A stretch of 6,767 nucleotides of DNA, taken from the NCBI GenBank assembly GCA_023434855.1, contig JAEYSJ010000070.1:1-6767 (forward strand). Reading direction: 5' to 3'. Below are positions 1 to 6,375 of the stretch, one piece after another (the stretch's first letter is position 1; each line of letters starts with the position of its first letter). This stretch comes from Bacillota bacterium. Lineage in GTDB: Bacteria > Bacillota_C > Negativicutes > JAEYSJ01. The notes below the pieces were generated by a model. It had not been told where the DNA came from, did no database searches, and saw only the letters and a list, made by a program, of their open reading frames with translations. The translations under genes and the position numbers were made by a program.

Positions 1-245
1 GTGTAGATGGTGGTTTTGTGCTTATTAACAGTCCGGAGAAAATTACTTTACTGGATGTCATAACGGCGATGGAGGGGCCGATAGCCATTCATCAGTGTCT
101 GGCCGAACGTGCGGCCTGCAACAAGCATTGTACTCAGATGTGTCCGGTGCATGCTGCGTTGGGTGATATTCAGGAGCAATTTATCACTGCCTTGCAGAAC
201 GTAAATTTTGCGAGCTTGGTTGCCAAATGTCAAAAGGAAAGGTAG
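1..245 (+). CDS. Rrf2-family transcriptional regulator, C-terminal fragment (5' end outside window)
   Basis: This is the C-terminal part of an Rrf2-family winged-helix regulator (IscR/NsrR/RsrR group), which commonly binds DNA as a dimer and senses redox state, NO or Fe-S status through a [2Fe-2S] or [4Fe-4S] cluster. The frame is open to the left edge (first full codon at 3) and ends with TAG at 243-245, so about 80 residues are visible. The start of the fragment (VDGGFVLINSPEKITLLDVI) matches the end of the wing plus the family's 'ITLLDVI.A.EGPI' segment. It is followed by a cysteine cluster in the form C-x6-C-x3-C-x3-C-P, encoded at about 96-143, and the usual C-terminal dimerisation helix. 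Another cysteine lies five residues from the end. The GTG at 18 is not a real start, because homology continues upstream of it. The gene ends 10 nt before cydA, and its stop codon abuts the cydA ribosome binding site, so the two are probably co-transcribed. The family is clear; the ligand and cluster type are not. Confidence 0.88.
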   Translation, partial: VDGGFVLINSPEKITLLDVITAMEGPIAIHQCLAERAACNKHCTQMCPVHAALGDIQEQFITALQNVNFASLVAKCQKER

Positions 246-252
246 GAGGGGG
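243..252 (+). promoter_or_regulatory. Ribosome binding site of cydA
   Basis: The sequence TAGGAGGGGG lies 3 nt before the ATG at 256 and includes the TAG stop of the upstream regulator. A strong Shine-Dalgarno here supports ATG 256 over an in-frame ATG at 208, which lies inside the regulator gene and would add 16 charged residues not found in CydA proteins. The arrangement suggests translational coupling. Confidence 0.8.
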
Positions 253-255
253 ACC

Positions 256-1644
256 ATGAGTGAATTAATTTTAGCGCGCTGGCAATTTGGAATTACATCT
301 ACTTATCATTTTTTGTTCGTGCCGTTGACGCTTGGTTTGTCAATTTTAGTAGCCCTCATGGAAATATTATATGTTTATTCAGGCAATGAATTGTACAAAA
401 AAATGACTAAGTTTTGGGGAAAGCTGTTTCTGATTAATTTCGCTATGGGGGTTGTGACCGGGATCGTGCAGGAATTTCACTTTGGCATGAACTGGTCTGA
501 GTATTCCCGTTTTATGGGTGATATATTCGGAGCACCGTTAGCGTTGGAAGCACTTACCGCTTTTTTCCTGGAATCAACCTTTATTGGTTTGTGGATTTTC
601 GGCTGGGATAAGATATCCAAAGGACTGCATGCGTTTGCAATGTGTCTGGTGGCCTTTGCTACCAATTTATCCGCCTTCTGGATTTTGGCCGCCAATTCCT
701 TTATGCAGGCGCCGGTTGGCTATGCATTGCGCAACAGTCGGGCGGAAATGGTTGATTTTTCTGCATTGATTACCAACCCTTATGTTATGTACCAATATCC
801 GCATACGCTTTTATCCGGTCTGGTTACCGCCGGGGTATTCATTATGGCTATCAGTGCATACCACTTGCTGCGGCAAAGCCATGTGGATTTTTTTAAAGCC
901 TCATTGCGTGTCGGTGTAATTTGCACATTACTTGCCGGACTGGCGGTTTCCGGCAGCGGGCATTTGCAAACCCAGTTTATCGCCAAGGCGCAGCCCATGA
1001 AACTGGCAGCGGCCGAGGCGCTGTGGGAAAGCGCCAATCCTGCTCCCTTTGCCTTAATCGCGGTTAGCGACGAGACTAAAAAAACGAATACTATGGAATT
1101 GCAAATTCCCGGAGCACTTAGCTTTTTGGCCTATAACTCCTTTAACGGTGAAGTGAAAGGGATTAATGATATTCAGTCCACTTATGAAAAGAAATATGGT
1201 CCGGGAAATTATATCCCGCCGGTAACGCCGGTATTCTGGAGTTTCCGGGTGATGGTCCTTTCCGGCATGTGGCTGCTTCTAATGGCAGTTTTGAGTGGCT
1301 ATCTGCTGCTGAAAGGCAGGCCAGAGTCGGCGCCGGGAATATTAAAGGCCGTATTGTGGAGCCTGCCTGTGCCCTATATCGCCAACTCCAGCGGCTGGTT
1401 TGTGGCCGAGATGGGCCGGCAGCCTTGGATTGTATTTGGTTTGCAACGGGTTGATCAGGGTGTGTCGCCTAATGTTTCGGCTCTTAGTATCTGGATTTCC
1501 ATGCTCGGTTTTACTGTCATCTATGGCGCCTTAGCGATTGTCGCGGTATATCTGGCCGCCAAGTTCGCAGCCCAGGGACCGGTTGATGAGCCTGCTGAGC
1601 CTAATCTGGAGGTTAAAGGAGGGACGACAGTATTATGGAGCTAA
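256..1644 (+). CDS. cydA: Cytochrome bd ubiquinol/menaquinol oxidase subunit I (short Q-loop)
   Basis: CydA is the heme-bearing, quinol-oxidising subunit of cytochrome bd in the cytoplasmic membrane. It takes electrons from quinol and reduces O2 to water. The 462-residue protein has nine predicted membrane helices. Ligands and key residues are visible by comparison with E. coli: H18 in YHFLFVPLT (H19, high-spin heme), H183 in YPHTLLSG (H186, heme b558), R331 and M333 in SFRVM (R391/M393, heme b558), E98 and E106 (E99/E107, proton path), and E385 with R388 in AEMGRQPW (E445/R448). The GRQPW motif marks the canonical bd type rather than the cyanide-insensitive CIO branch. The periplasmic Q-loop starts at about residue 236, with K249 and E254 matching the quinol-site Lys/Glu. 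It lacks the long C-terminal insertion of E. coli, so this is the short-Q-loop form typical of Firmicutes. The start at 256 follows a strong RBS. The 3' end overlaps cydB by 10 nt. The last 20 or so residues are a hydrophilic tail. Confidence 0.97.
   Translation: MSELILARWQFGITSTYHFLFVPLTLGLSILVALMEILYVYSGNELYKKMTKFWGKLFLINFAMGVVTGIVQEFHFGMNWSEYSRFMGDIFGAPLALEALTAFFLESTFIGLWIFGWDKISKGLHAFAMCLVAFATNLSAFWILAANSFMQAPVGYALRNSRAEMVDFSALITNPYVMYQYPHTLLSGLVTAGVFIMAISAYHLLRQSHVDFFKASLRVGVICTLLAGLAVSGSGHLQTQFIAKAQPMKLAAAEALWESANPAPFALIAVSDETKKTNTMELQIPGALSFLAYNSFNGEVKGINDIQSTYEKKYGPGNYIPPVTPVFWSFRVMVLSGMWLLLMAVLSGYLLLKGRPESAPGILKAVLWSLPVPYIANSSGWFVAEMGRQPWIVFGLQRVDQGVSPNVSALSIWISMLGFTVIYGALAIVAVYLAAKFAAQGPVDEPAEPNLEVKGGTTVLWS
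1615..1623 (+). promoter_or_regulatory. Ribosome binding site of cydB inside the cydA 3' end
   Basis: AAAGGAGGG lies within the last codons of cydA, 11 nt before the cydB ATG at 1635. It fixes the cydB start and implies coupled translation of the two oxidase subunits. Confidence 0.75.
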
Positions 1645-2642
1645 ATGTATTATGGTTCATTTTAGTCACTGTTTTGTTTGTCGGCTTTTTCTTCCTGGAA
1701 GGGTTTGATTACGGTGTGGGTATTCTGCTTCCGTTTTTAGGGAAGAACGATGAAGAACGGCGGATGATTATTAACACGATCGGGCCTGTTTGGGACGGCA
1801 ATGAAGTATGGATGATCACTGCCGGCGGGGCCATGTTTGCCGCATTTCCTCATGTATATGCCACTTTGTTCAGCGGCTTTTATCTGGCGTTGTTTTTGAT
1901 GCTGGTCGGTTTGATTGTCAGAGGTGTCGCTTTTGAATTTCGCAGTAAAGACCAGGACCCCACCTGGCGGAGTACCTGGGATTGGCTGATTTTTCTTGGC
2001 AGTTTCCTACCTGCCCTGTTGTGGGGGGTAGCGGTGGCCAATTTGATGCAGGGAGTGCCGATCAATGCTAAAATGCAATATGTTGGCAGCTTCTTCGATT
2101 TACTTAGTCCGTATACAGTTATAGCCGGTTTAGCTTTTTTACTTGTGTTCACCTTCCATGGCGCATTGTATCTGTCACTGAAATTGCCCCAGGAAAATAT
2201 GGTGGCGCGGGTCCGTAACACAGCTTTACAGGTTGGCGTGCCGGCGGCAGTTGTCTATCTTGCATGTGCCGGTTTCACCTATACAAATACCGATTTGTTT
2301 CAAAGCAATATTGCAGCGGGAAGTTTGCTGGCGGCGGTAATTACCTTTGTTCTTGCTTATTTATTTGTCTGGCTGGAGAAGTATGGCAAGGCCTTTATCA
2401 TGAGCAGTCTGGCAATTGTGTTTACAACAGTGGGCTTCTTTGCCGGGTTGTTTCCCCGGATTATCGTATCCAGTCTTAATCCGGCCTGGAGCCTTACTAT
2501 TCACAACGCCTCATCCAGCCCGTATACCCTGAAAATTATGACGGTGGCGGCGCTGACCCTGGTGCCGGTGGTGCTGGCTTACCAGATTTGGACTTACTGG
2601 GTTTTCCGCAAACGGGTGAGCCCGAAGAACTTAGAATATTGA
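1635..2642 (+). CDS. cydB: Cytochrome bd ubiquinol/menaquinol oxidase subunit II
   Basis: CydB is the second membrane subunit of cytochrome bd. It pairs with CydA, stabilises the hemes and contributes to proton or O2 access routes. The 335-residue protein is almost entirely hydrophobic, with eight to nine helices, and is slightly shorter than E. coli CydB (379 aa), as is common in Firmicutes. Family motifs are in order: GFDYGVG at 23-29 (D25 corresponds to the conserved Asp of helix 1), GPVWDGNEVW at 50-59, FPHVYATLFSGFY at 71-83, RGVAFEFR at 96-103, FHGALYL at 174-180, and the C-terminal SSPYTLKIM at 294-302, before a last helix and a basic tail (FRKRVSPKNLEY). The ATG overlaps the cydA end by 10 nt and has its own AAAGGAGGG RBS. 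The stop is TGA at 2640-2642, after which there is a hairpin-rich spacer before cydD. No CydX- or CydS-like small subunit follows directly. Confidence 0.96.
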   Translation: MELNVLWFILVTVLFVGFFFLEGFDYGVGILLPFLGKNDEERRMIINTIGPVWDGNEVWMITAGGAMFAAFPHVYATLFSGFYLALFLMLVGLIVRGVAFEFRSKDQDPTWRSTWDWLIFLGSFLPALLWGVAVANLMQGVPINAKMQYVGSFFDLLSPYTVIAGLAFLLVFTFHGALYLSLKLPQENMVARVRNTALQVGVPAAVVYLACAGFTYTNTDLFQSNIAAGSLLAAVITFVLAYLFVWLEKYGKAFIMSSLAIVFTTVGFFAGLFPRIIVSSLNPAWSLTIHNASSSPYTLKIMTVAALTLVPVVLAYQIWTYWVFRKRVSPKNLEY

Positions 2643-2648
2643 TGAAGC

Positions 2649-2681
2649 AATTGGGGTGAGACAAAGAGTCTCACCCCAATT
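2649..2681 (+). terminator. Perfect 14-bp stem-loop after cydB; possible terminator/attenuator or RNA-stability element
   Basis: The arms 2649-2662 (AATTGGGGTGAGAC) and 2668-2681 (GTCTCACCCCAATT) are perfect reverse complements around the 5-nt loop AAAGA. The hairpin begins 7 nt after the cydB stop. There is no U-tract after the 3' arm (CAATCGAGTAATTC follows), and none on the minus-strand side, so it is not a classical Rho-independent terminator. It may act as a partial terminator, or as a 3' barrier that stabilises a cydAB transcript relative to cydDC. The structure is certain; the role is inferred. Confidence 0.5.
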
Positions 2682-2698
2682 CAATCGAGTAATTCAAT

Positions 2699-2769
2699 AG
2701 GCTGGTTCAAAATGCTCAGATGCTTGGCGCCCTCAGGCAGCAACGCATATGGGCGTTTTCAACCAGCCT
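2699..2769 (+). repeat. Long imperfect palindrome between cydB and cydD, REP/MITE-like intergenic element
   Basis: The terminal arms 2699-2715 (AGGCTGGTTCAAAATGC) and 2753-2769 (GCGTTTTCAACCAGCCT) pair with one C/C mismatch (2708/2760) and one G-T wobble. Pairing continues inward over 2716-2723 against 2745-2752 (one mismatch, one G-T wobble). A small apical GCC/GGC stem (2729-2731/2736-2738) closes on the loop CTCA. Nearly all of the 71 nt folds into a single hairpin. It carries no plausible gene: the only ATG-led frame, at 2712, gives 20 polar residues. The size, the near-perfect ends and the intergenic location suggest a dispersed palindromic repeat rather than a terminator, as there is no U-run. 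Copy number elsewhere cannot be seen from this window. Confidence 0.55.
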
Positions 2770-2772
2770 CAT

Positions 2773-2780
2773 AAAGAGGT
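2773..2780 (+). promoter_or_regulatory. Ribosome binding site of cydD, next to the palindrome
   Basis: AAAGAGGT precedes the ATG at 2790 by 9 nt. It is a weaker match to AAGGAGGT than the sites of cydA and cydB. It starts only 3 nt after the 3' foot of the long hairpin ending at 2769, so folding of that RNA could affect access to it. Confidence 0.6.
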
Positions 2781-2789
2781 CGTTTAGTT

Positions 2790-4517
2790 ATGTTGGATAA
2801 AAATCTCTGGCAAGAAGCCAAGCCAAAAAAAATATTACTGTTGGTCCTGGCGGGAACAGGCCTGGGTGGCGGAGCGCTGGCTGTTTTGCAGGCGGATATG
2901 CTGACCAGAATTATTAATGGTGTTTTTCTGGCAGGCAACAGTCTGGCTGAAGTGTGGCCATGGCTGGAGTGGCTGCTGGCGGTGATGGTTCTACGTGCCG
3001 TAGGAGTATGGTTTTCCGGAATCTGCGCCTACCGGCTGGCGGCTGAAATTAAAACTGCCTTAAGACAGCGGCTGGTGAAACAGATACTGGCTATTGGGCC
3101 GGTACACATCGGCAGGGAACAAACTGGAATGCTGATAAATCTGCTGGTCCAGGGAGTAGAAAACCTGGAAGCGTATTTCGCCAAATATTTGCCACAATTG
3201 TTTGCGGCGGCATTGGTTCCGCTACTGATTCTTGTCCTGGTTTTCCCGCTGGATGCTTTGTCGGCCGTAATCCTACTGGTGACTGCGCCGCTTATTCCGC
3301 TGTTCATGTATCTTATCGGACGGTATGCTGCAGCGTTGAATAACAGGCAATGGGCAGTCCTTTCCCGTATGAGCGCTCATTTTTTAGATGTGCTGCAAGG
3401 ACTTGCTACTTTGAAAATTTTCGGCCGCAGCAAAGAACAACTGCAGGTGATTGCCCGGATCAGTGAACAGTTCCGGGATGCGACATTGGCAGTGCTGCGG
3501 ATTGCTTTTTTATCAGCAATGGTGTTGGAACTATTGTCGACGATAAGTACGGCTATCGTGGCTGTAACGGTGGGATTCCGTTTGTTGTATGGCGAACTGG
3601 GTTTTACCCAGGCCTTCTTTTTACTGTTGCTCGCCCCGGAATTTTATTTGCCCTTAAGGCTGCTGGGCAGTCAATTTCATGCCGGTATGGCCGGTACGGC
3701 GGCAGCTGTCGATATTTTCCGGGTGCTGAATAGAACGGTTATACCTGTGGCAAGGGGAACCTGTCCGTTACCACGGCAAGATAAAGTAGCCATTACTTTT
3801 GAGGGTGTAGAGTATGCTTATGCTGAGGGCGCCCGCCCGGCGCTTAAGGGAGTTTCTTTTGCCATCAGGGCAGGAGAGCGGGTGGCCCTTGTCGGTGCAA
3901 GCGGTGCCGGCAAGAGTACGGTGGCAAACCTGCTGCTTGGTTTTATTAACCCGGCCGGCGGTGAGATAAGCATAAACGGTGTTTCGCTGACGGAAATCAG
4001 CCAGACGGACTGGCTGGACCAGGTTGGTTTCGTGCCACAATTTCCCTACATTTTTCATGGTTCGGTAACAGACAATATCCGGCTGGGTGTCGAAGGCGCG
4101 GCTCTGCCCGATGTGATCAACGCAGCTGAACAAGCGGGGGCGCATGAGTTTATTATGGGATTGCCGCAGGGGTATGACACTGTTATCGGTGAAGGCGGCA
4201 GAGCGTTAAGCGGCGGCGAAGGCCAGCGGCTGGCTATTGCCAGGGCCTTCTTAAAAAATCCGTCTGTGCTGATTCTGGATGAAGCGACCGCTGGACTTGA
4301 TCCTCAGACTGAGGCAGCCGTGCAGTTGGCCCTGGAGCGGCTTATGGCAGGGCGCACCGTTTTGGTTATTGCCCATCGTCTGACTACAGTCTACCAGGCA
4401 GACAGAATTGTTGTGCTCAGTCAGGGAGTAGTGGCGGAGAACGGACGGCATAGGGATTTATTAGCTAAACAGGGCGCGTATTATCACCTGGTAACCGCCT
4501 ATGGAGGTGCAGAATGA
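2790..4517 (+). CDS. cydD: ABC transporter CydD, ATP-binding/permease half of the CydDC exporter for cytochrome bd assembly
   Basis: CydD is one half of the heterodimeric type IV ABC exporter CydDC in the cytoplasmic membrane, required for cytochrome bd maturation. It was described as exporting cysteine and glutathione, and newer structural work assigns heme transport. The 575 residues comprise a six-helix membrane domain (about 15-315) and a nucleotide-binding domain (about 333-570). CydD-specific stretches include AKYLPQLFAAALVPLLI (131-147), TAPLIPLFM (165-173), SAHFLDVLQGLATLKIFGR (195-213) and LAPEFYLPLR (281-290), which distinguish it from CydC and from MsbA-like exporters. NBD motifs are intact: Walker A GASGAGKST 369-377, Q-loop Q417, signature LSGGEGQR 473-480, Walker B VLILDE 493-498, D-loop AGLD 501-504 and switch H529. 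It follows cydB after a 147-nt structured spacer and overlaps cydC by 4 nt (ATGA). Some Bacillus annotations name the first transporter gene of this pair cydC. Confidence 0.94.
   Translation: MLDKNLWQEAKPKKILLLVLAGTGLGGGALAVLQADMLTRIINGVFLAGNSLAEVWPWLEWLLAVMVLRAVGVWFSGICAYRLAAEIKTALRQRLVKQILAIGPVHIGREQTGMLINLLVQGVENLEAYFAKYLPQLFAAALVPLLILVLVFPLDALSAVILLVTAPLIPLFMYLIGRYAAALNNRQWAVLSRMSAHFLDVLQGLATLKIFGRSKEQLQVIARISEQFRDATLAVLRIAFLSAMVLELLSTISTAIVAVTVGFRLLYGELGFTQAFFLLLLAPEFYLPLRLLGSQFHAGMAGTAAAVDIFRVLNRTVIPVARGTCPLPRQDKVAITFEGVEYAYAEGARPALKGVSFAIRAGERVALVGASGAGKSTVANLLLGFINPAGGEISINGVSLTEISQTDWLDQVGFVPQFPYIFHGSVTDNIRLGVEGAALPDVINAAEQAGAHEFIMGLPQGYDTVIGEGGRALSGGEGQRLAIARAFLKNPSVLILDEATAGLDPQTEAAVQLALERLMAGRTVLVIAHRLTTVYQADRIVVLSQGVVAENGRHRDLLAKQGAYYHLVTAYGGAE
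4503..4517 (+). promoter_or_regulatory. cydC ribosome binding site and ATGA stop-start overlap
   Basis: GGAGGTG (4503-4509) lies within the last cydD codons, 4 nt before the cydC ATG at 4514. That ATG overlaps the cydD TGA as ATGA (4514-4517). This is a classical translational-coupling layout, and fits equal production of the two halves of the heterodimer. Confidence 0.8.
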
Positions 4518-6250
4518 CTATCGTATATCGGCTGCTTAGATTGATTATGCCGGCCTGGCCTGTCATTGCCCTGGCTGTATTATTTGGTGTGCTGACCGTT
4601 GGTGCCGGAATTGGCCTAATGACAACTTCCGCCTTTCTCATTGCCAGTGCCGCCCTTCATCCAACCGTTTCATCCTTGGCGATAGCCGTTGTCGGTGTAC
4701 GCTTTTTTGGCTTAAGCCGGGCGGTGTTTCGTTATGCTGAACGCTATATTTCTCATGATGTTACCTTTCGTCTGCTCAGCCGTCTCCGTGTATGGTTTTA
4801 TGCTGCTGTTGAGCCGCTGGCGCCGGCAGGGCTGCAGGGAACAGGCAGTGGTGATTTGTTTAGCCGCGTAACCGGTGATGTTGATACCTTGCAGTTTTTT
4901 TACCTGCGGGCAGTAGCCCCTGTGCTGATAGCCGTCTTCGTGTTAATCGGGATGTGCATTTTTTTATCCGGTTTTAATTCCCAGGTAATTTATGTTGTTG
5001 CTGGCGCGTACTTGTGTCTTGGAGTGCTGCTGCCGGCAGCTGTGAATTATGGCGGGCGACAAGCCGGCCGCGGCTTTACTGCGGCCAGGGCATATTTAGA
5101 AACCGTCGTAATGGACTATATTCAGGGTATAAGTGAACTGGCGGCAAGCAGTCGTGCAACGCTCCAGACTGAGAAAATTATCCAGGCTAACGATCGGTTG
5201 CTGAAATTGCAGGGGCAGGCAGCAGAAGTCTCCGCGATTTCGGACGGGCTAAGCAACTTATTCATGAACCTGGCAATATGGTTTACCTTGCTATTGACGA
5301 TTCCTTTGGTACATAACGGTCAACTGACCGGCATCTATCTGGCAGTTGTCGTACTGGCGGTGCAGAGTTGCTTTGAAGCGGCAATGCCGTTGCCATTGGC
5401 CTTTTTCTATATTGGGGAAAGTGTTGCAGCCGCCAGTCGGCTATTTGCCCTGGCAGATGCCAGGCCGGCAGTAACTGACGCAGCAAAGCCGGCAGCTGTT
5501 CCCAGTTTGCCGTCAATTGAAATTGAAGGTCTCAGTTTTGGCTATGATGCTGCTAACACTGTCTTAAGCGATATATCCTTATCACTGACACCAGGTAAAC
5601 GCCTGGCGGTTGTCGGACCGAGCGGTGCGGGCAAGAGCACTCTGGTATTGCTGCTGCTGCGGTTCTGGGATTATGAAACAGGAACAATACGTATTGGTGG
5701 CACAGAACTTAAAGAAATTCCCCAGGACACGGTGCGCGAATTGTTTGGCGTAGTCAGCCAGCAAACATATTTATTTAACACAACTATCCGTGACAACATT
5801 CTTATGGCCAGGCCAAACGCCACTGATACTGAATTAAGACAGGCGGCTCATATTGCCGGGCTGGATGACCTGATCGGCAAACTGCCTGATGGCTGGGACA
5901 CTTTTGTCGGACAGCACGGCCATAGCCTGTCAGGTGGGGAACGCCAAAGGGTGGCTATTGCCCGGGCTATGCTGAAGAATGCCCCTGTTCTTATTATGGA
6001 CGAGCCTACCAGAGGCCTTGATGCTGTAACTGAAAAGGAAGTCATGTCTTCCGTTCGGCAAATACTGTCAGGAAAAAGTATAATGCTGATTACCCACCGG
6101 TTAACCGGGCTGGAGCAAATGGATGAAATCCTGGTATTGGACAAAGGACGTATTGTTGAAAGAGGACACCATAAAGAACTGCTAAACCGCCAGGGATTGT
6201 ATTACCGGATGTGGCAGCTGCAACGGGATGTCCTGTATGCAGCTTTGTAA
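4514..6250 (+). CDS. cydC: ABC transporter CydC, ATP-binding/permease half of the CydDC exporter for cytochrome bd assembly
   Basis: CydC is the partner of CydD in the assembly exporter for cytochrome bd. The 578-residue protein has a membrane domain (about 1-312) and a C-terminal ATPase domain (about 334-570). CydC-type signatures are the N-terminal segment GIGLMTTSAFLIASAA (32-47), GVRFFGLSRAVFRYAERYISHD (61-82) and the VTGDVDTLQFFYLR stretch (119-132). R77 and H81 in the ERYISHD motif correspond in spacing to the Arg and His of E. coli CydC (R81/H85) that I recall as the heme-binding site; this is from memory. NBD motifs are complete: Walker A GPSGAGKST 368-376, Q-loop Q416, signature LSGGERQR 472-479, Walker B VLIMDE 492-497, D-loop RGLD 500-503 and switch H528. 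Both halves therefore have intact ATPase motifs, with no obviously degenerate site. The start is set by the ATGA overlap with cydD and the GGAGGTG site. Translation ends at TAA 6248-6250, and no terminator hairpin is evident after it. Confidence 0.94.
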   Translation: MTIVYRLLRLIMPAWPVIALAVLFGVLTVGAGIGLMTTSAFLIASAALHPTVSSLAIAVVGVRFFGLSRAVFRYAERYISHDVTFRLLSRLRVWFYAAVEPLAPAGLQGTGSGDLFSRVTGDVDTLQFFYLRAVAPVLIAVFVLIGMCIFLSGFNSQVIYVVAGAYLCLGVLLPAAVNYGGRQAGRGFTAARAYLETVVMDYIQGISELAASSRATLQTEKIIQANDRLLKLQGQAAEVSAISDGLSNLFMNLAIWFTLLLTIPLVHNGQLTGIYLAVVVLAVQSCFEAAMPLPLAFFYIGESVAAASRLFALADARPAVTDAAKPAAVPSLPSIEIEGLSFGYDAANTVLSDISLSLTPGKRLAVVGPSGAGKSTLVLLLLRFWDYETGTIRIGGTELKEIPQDTVRELFGVVSQQTYLFNTTIRDNILMARPNATDTELRQAAHIAGLDDLIGKLPDGWDTFVGQHGHSLSGGERQRVAIARAMLKNAPVLIMDEPTRGLDAVTEKEVMSSVRQILSGKSIMLITHRLTGLEQMDEILVLDKGRIVERGHHKELLNRQGLYYRMWQLQRDVLYAAL

Positions 6251-6271
6251 ATATTGTTGGGCAGGAGTAAC

Positions 6272-6320
6272 GGAATTTAATTATTTGCAGAGAGGAATTT
6301 TCAAATAGTAGTGGGAATTT
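6272..6320 (+). repeat. Three evenly spaced GGAATTT direct repeats in the cydC-downstream spacer
   Basis: GGAATTT occurs at 6272-6278, 6294-6300 and 6314-6320, with start-to-start distances of 22 and 20 nt, about two DNA helical turns. Each copy is followed by an A/T-rich tail (AATTATTT, TCAAATAG, AGTAAATA). The 125-nt spacer 6251-6375 holds no other gene. A weak promoter-like pair (TTCAAA 6300-6305, TAAATA 6323-6328, 17-nt gap) overlaps the second and third copies but is too poor to call. The repeats could be an operator array for the downstream gene, or chance in AT-rich DNA. Confidence 0.4.
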
Positions 6321-6360
6321 AGTAAATATGGGTATGTAACCTGATTTTAATTGACTGATA

Positions 6361-6367
6361 AGGGGGA
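6361..6367 (+). promoter_or_regulatory. Ribosome binding site of the downstream exported protein
   Basis: AGGGGGA ends 8 nt before the ATG at 6376. It supports that start, which is also the one that yields a proper signal peptide. Confidence 0.65.
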
Positions 6368-6375
6368 ATATCGTT

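Noticed and set aside
18..245. Stand-alone 75-aa gene starting at GTG 18
   Set aside because: The frame continues to the window edge with Rrf2-like residues before GTG 18, so this is the tail of a longer gene.
208..255. Longer cydA start at ATG 208 adding 16 residues
   Set aside because: It overlaps the regulator gene, adds a charged stretch not seen in CydA, and the strong RBS is placed for ATG 256.
1880..2221. 113-aa minus-strand ORF inside cydB
   Set aside because: It is antisense to a conserved membrane subunit with low-complexity basic content; a shadow frame.
2712..2774. 20-aa ORF in the cydB-cydD spacer as a CydX/CydS candidate
   Set aside because: The peptide is polar with no transmembrane segment, lies wholly inside the palindrome, and has no ribosome binding site.
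3768..4145. 125-aa minus-strand ORF inside cydD
   Set aside because: It is antisense to the conserved ATPase domain and has no family-like motifs; a shadow frame.
6351..6356. TTGACT as a -35 box for the last gene
   Set aside because: A -10 at the right distance would fall on the start codon (about 6374-6379), leaving no leader for the visible RBS.
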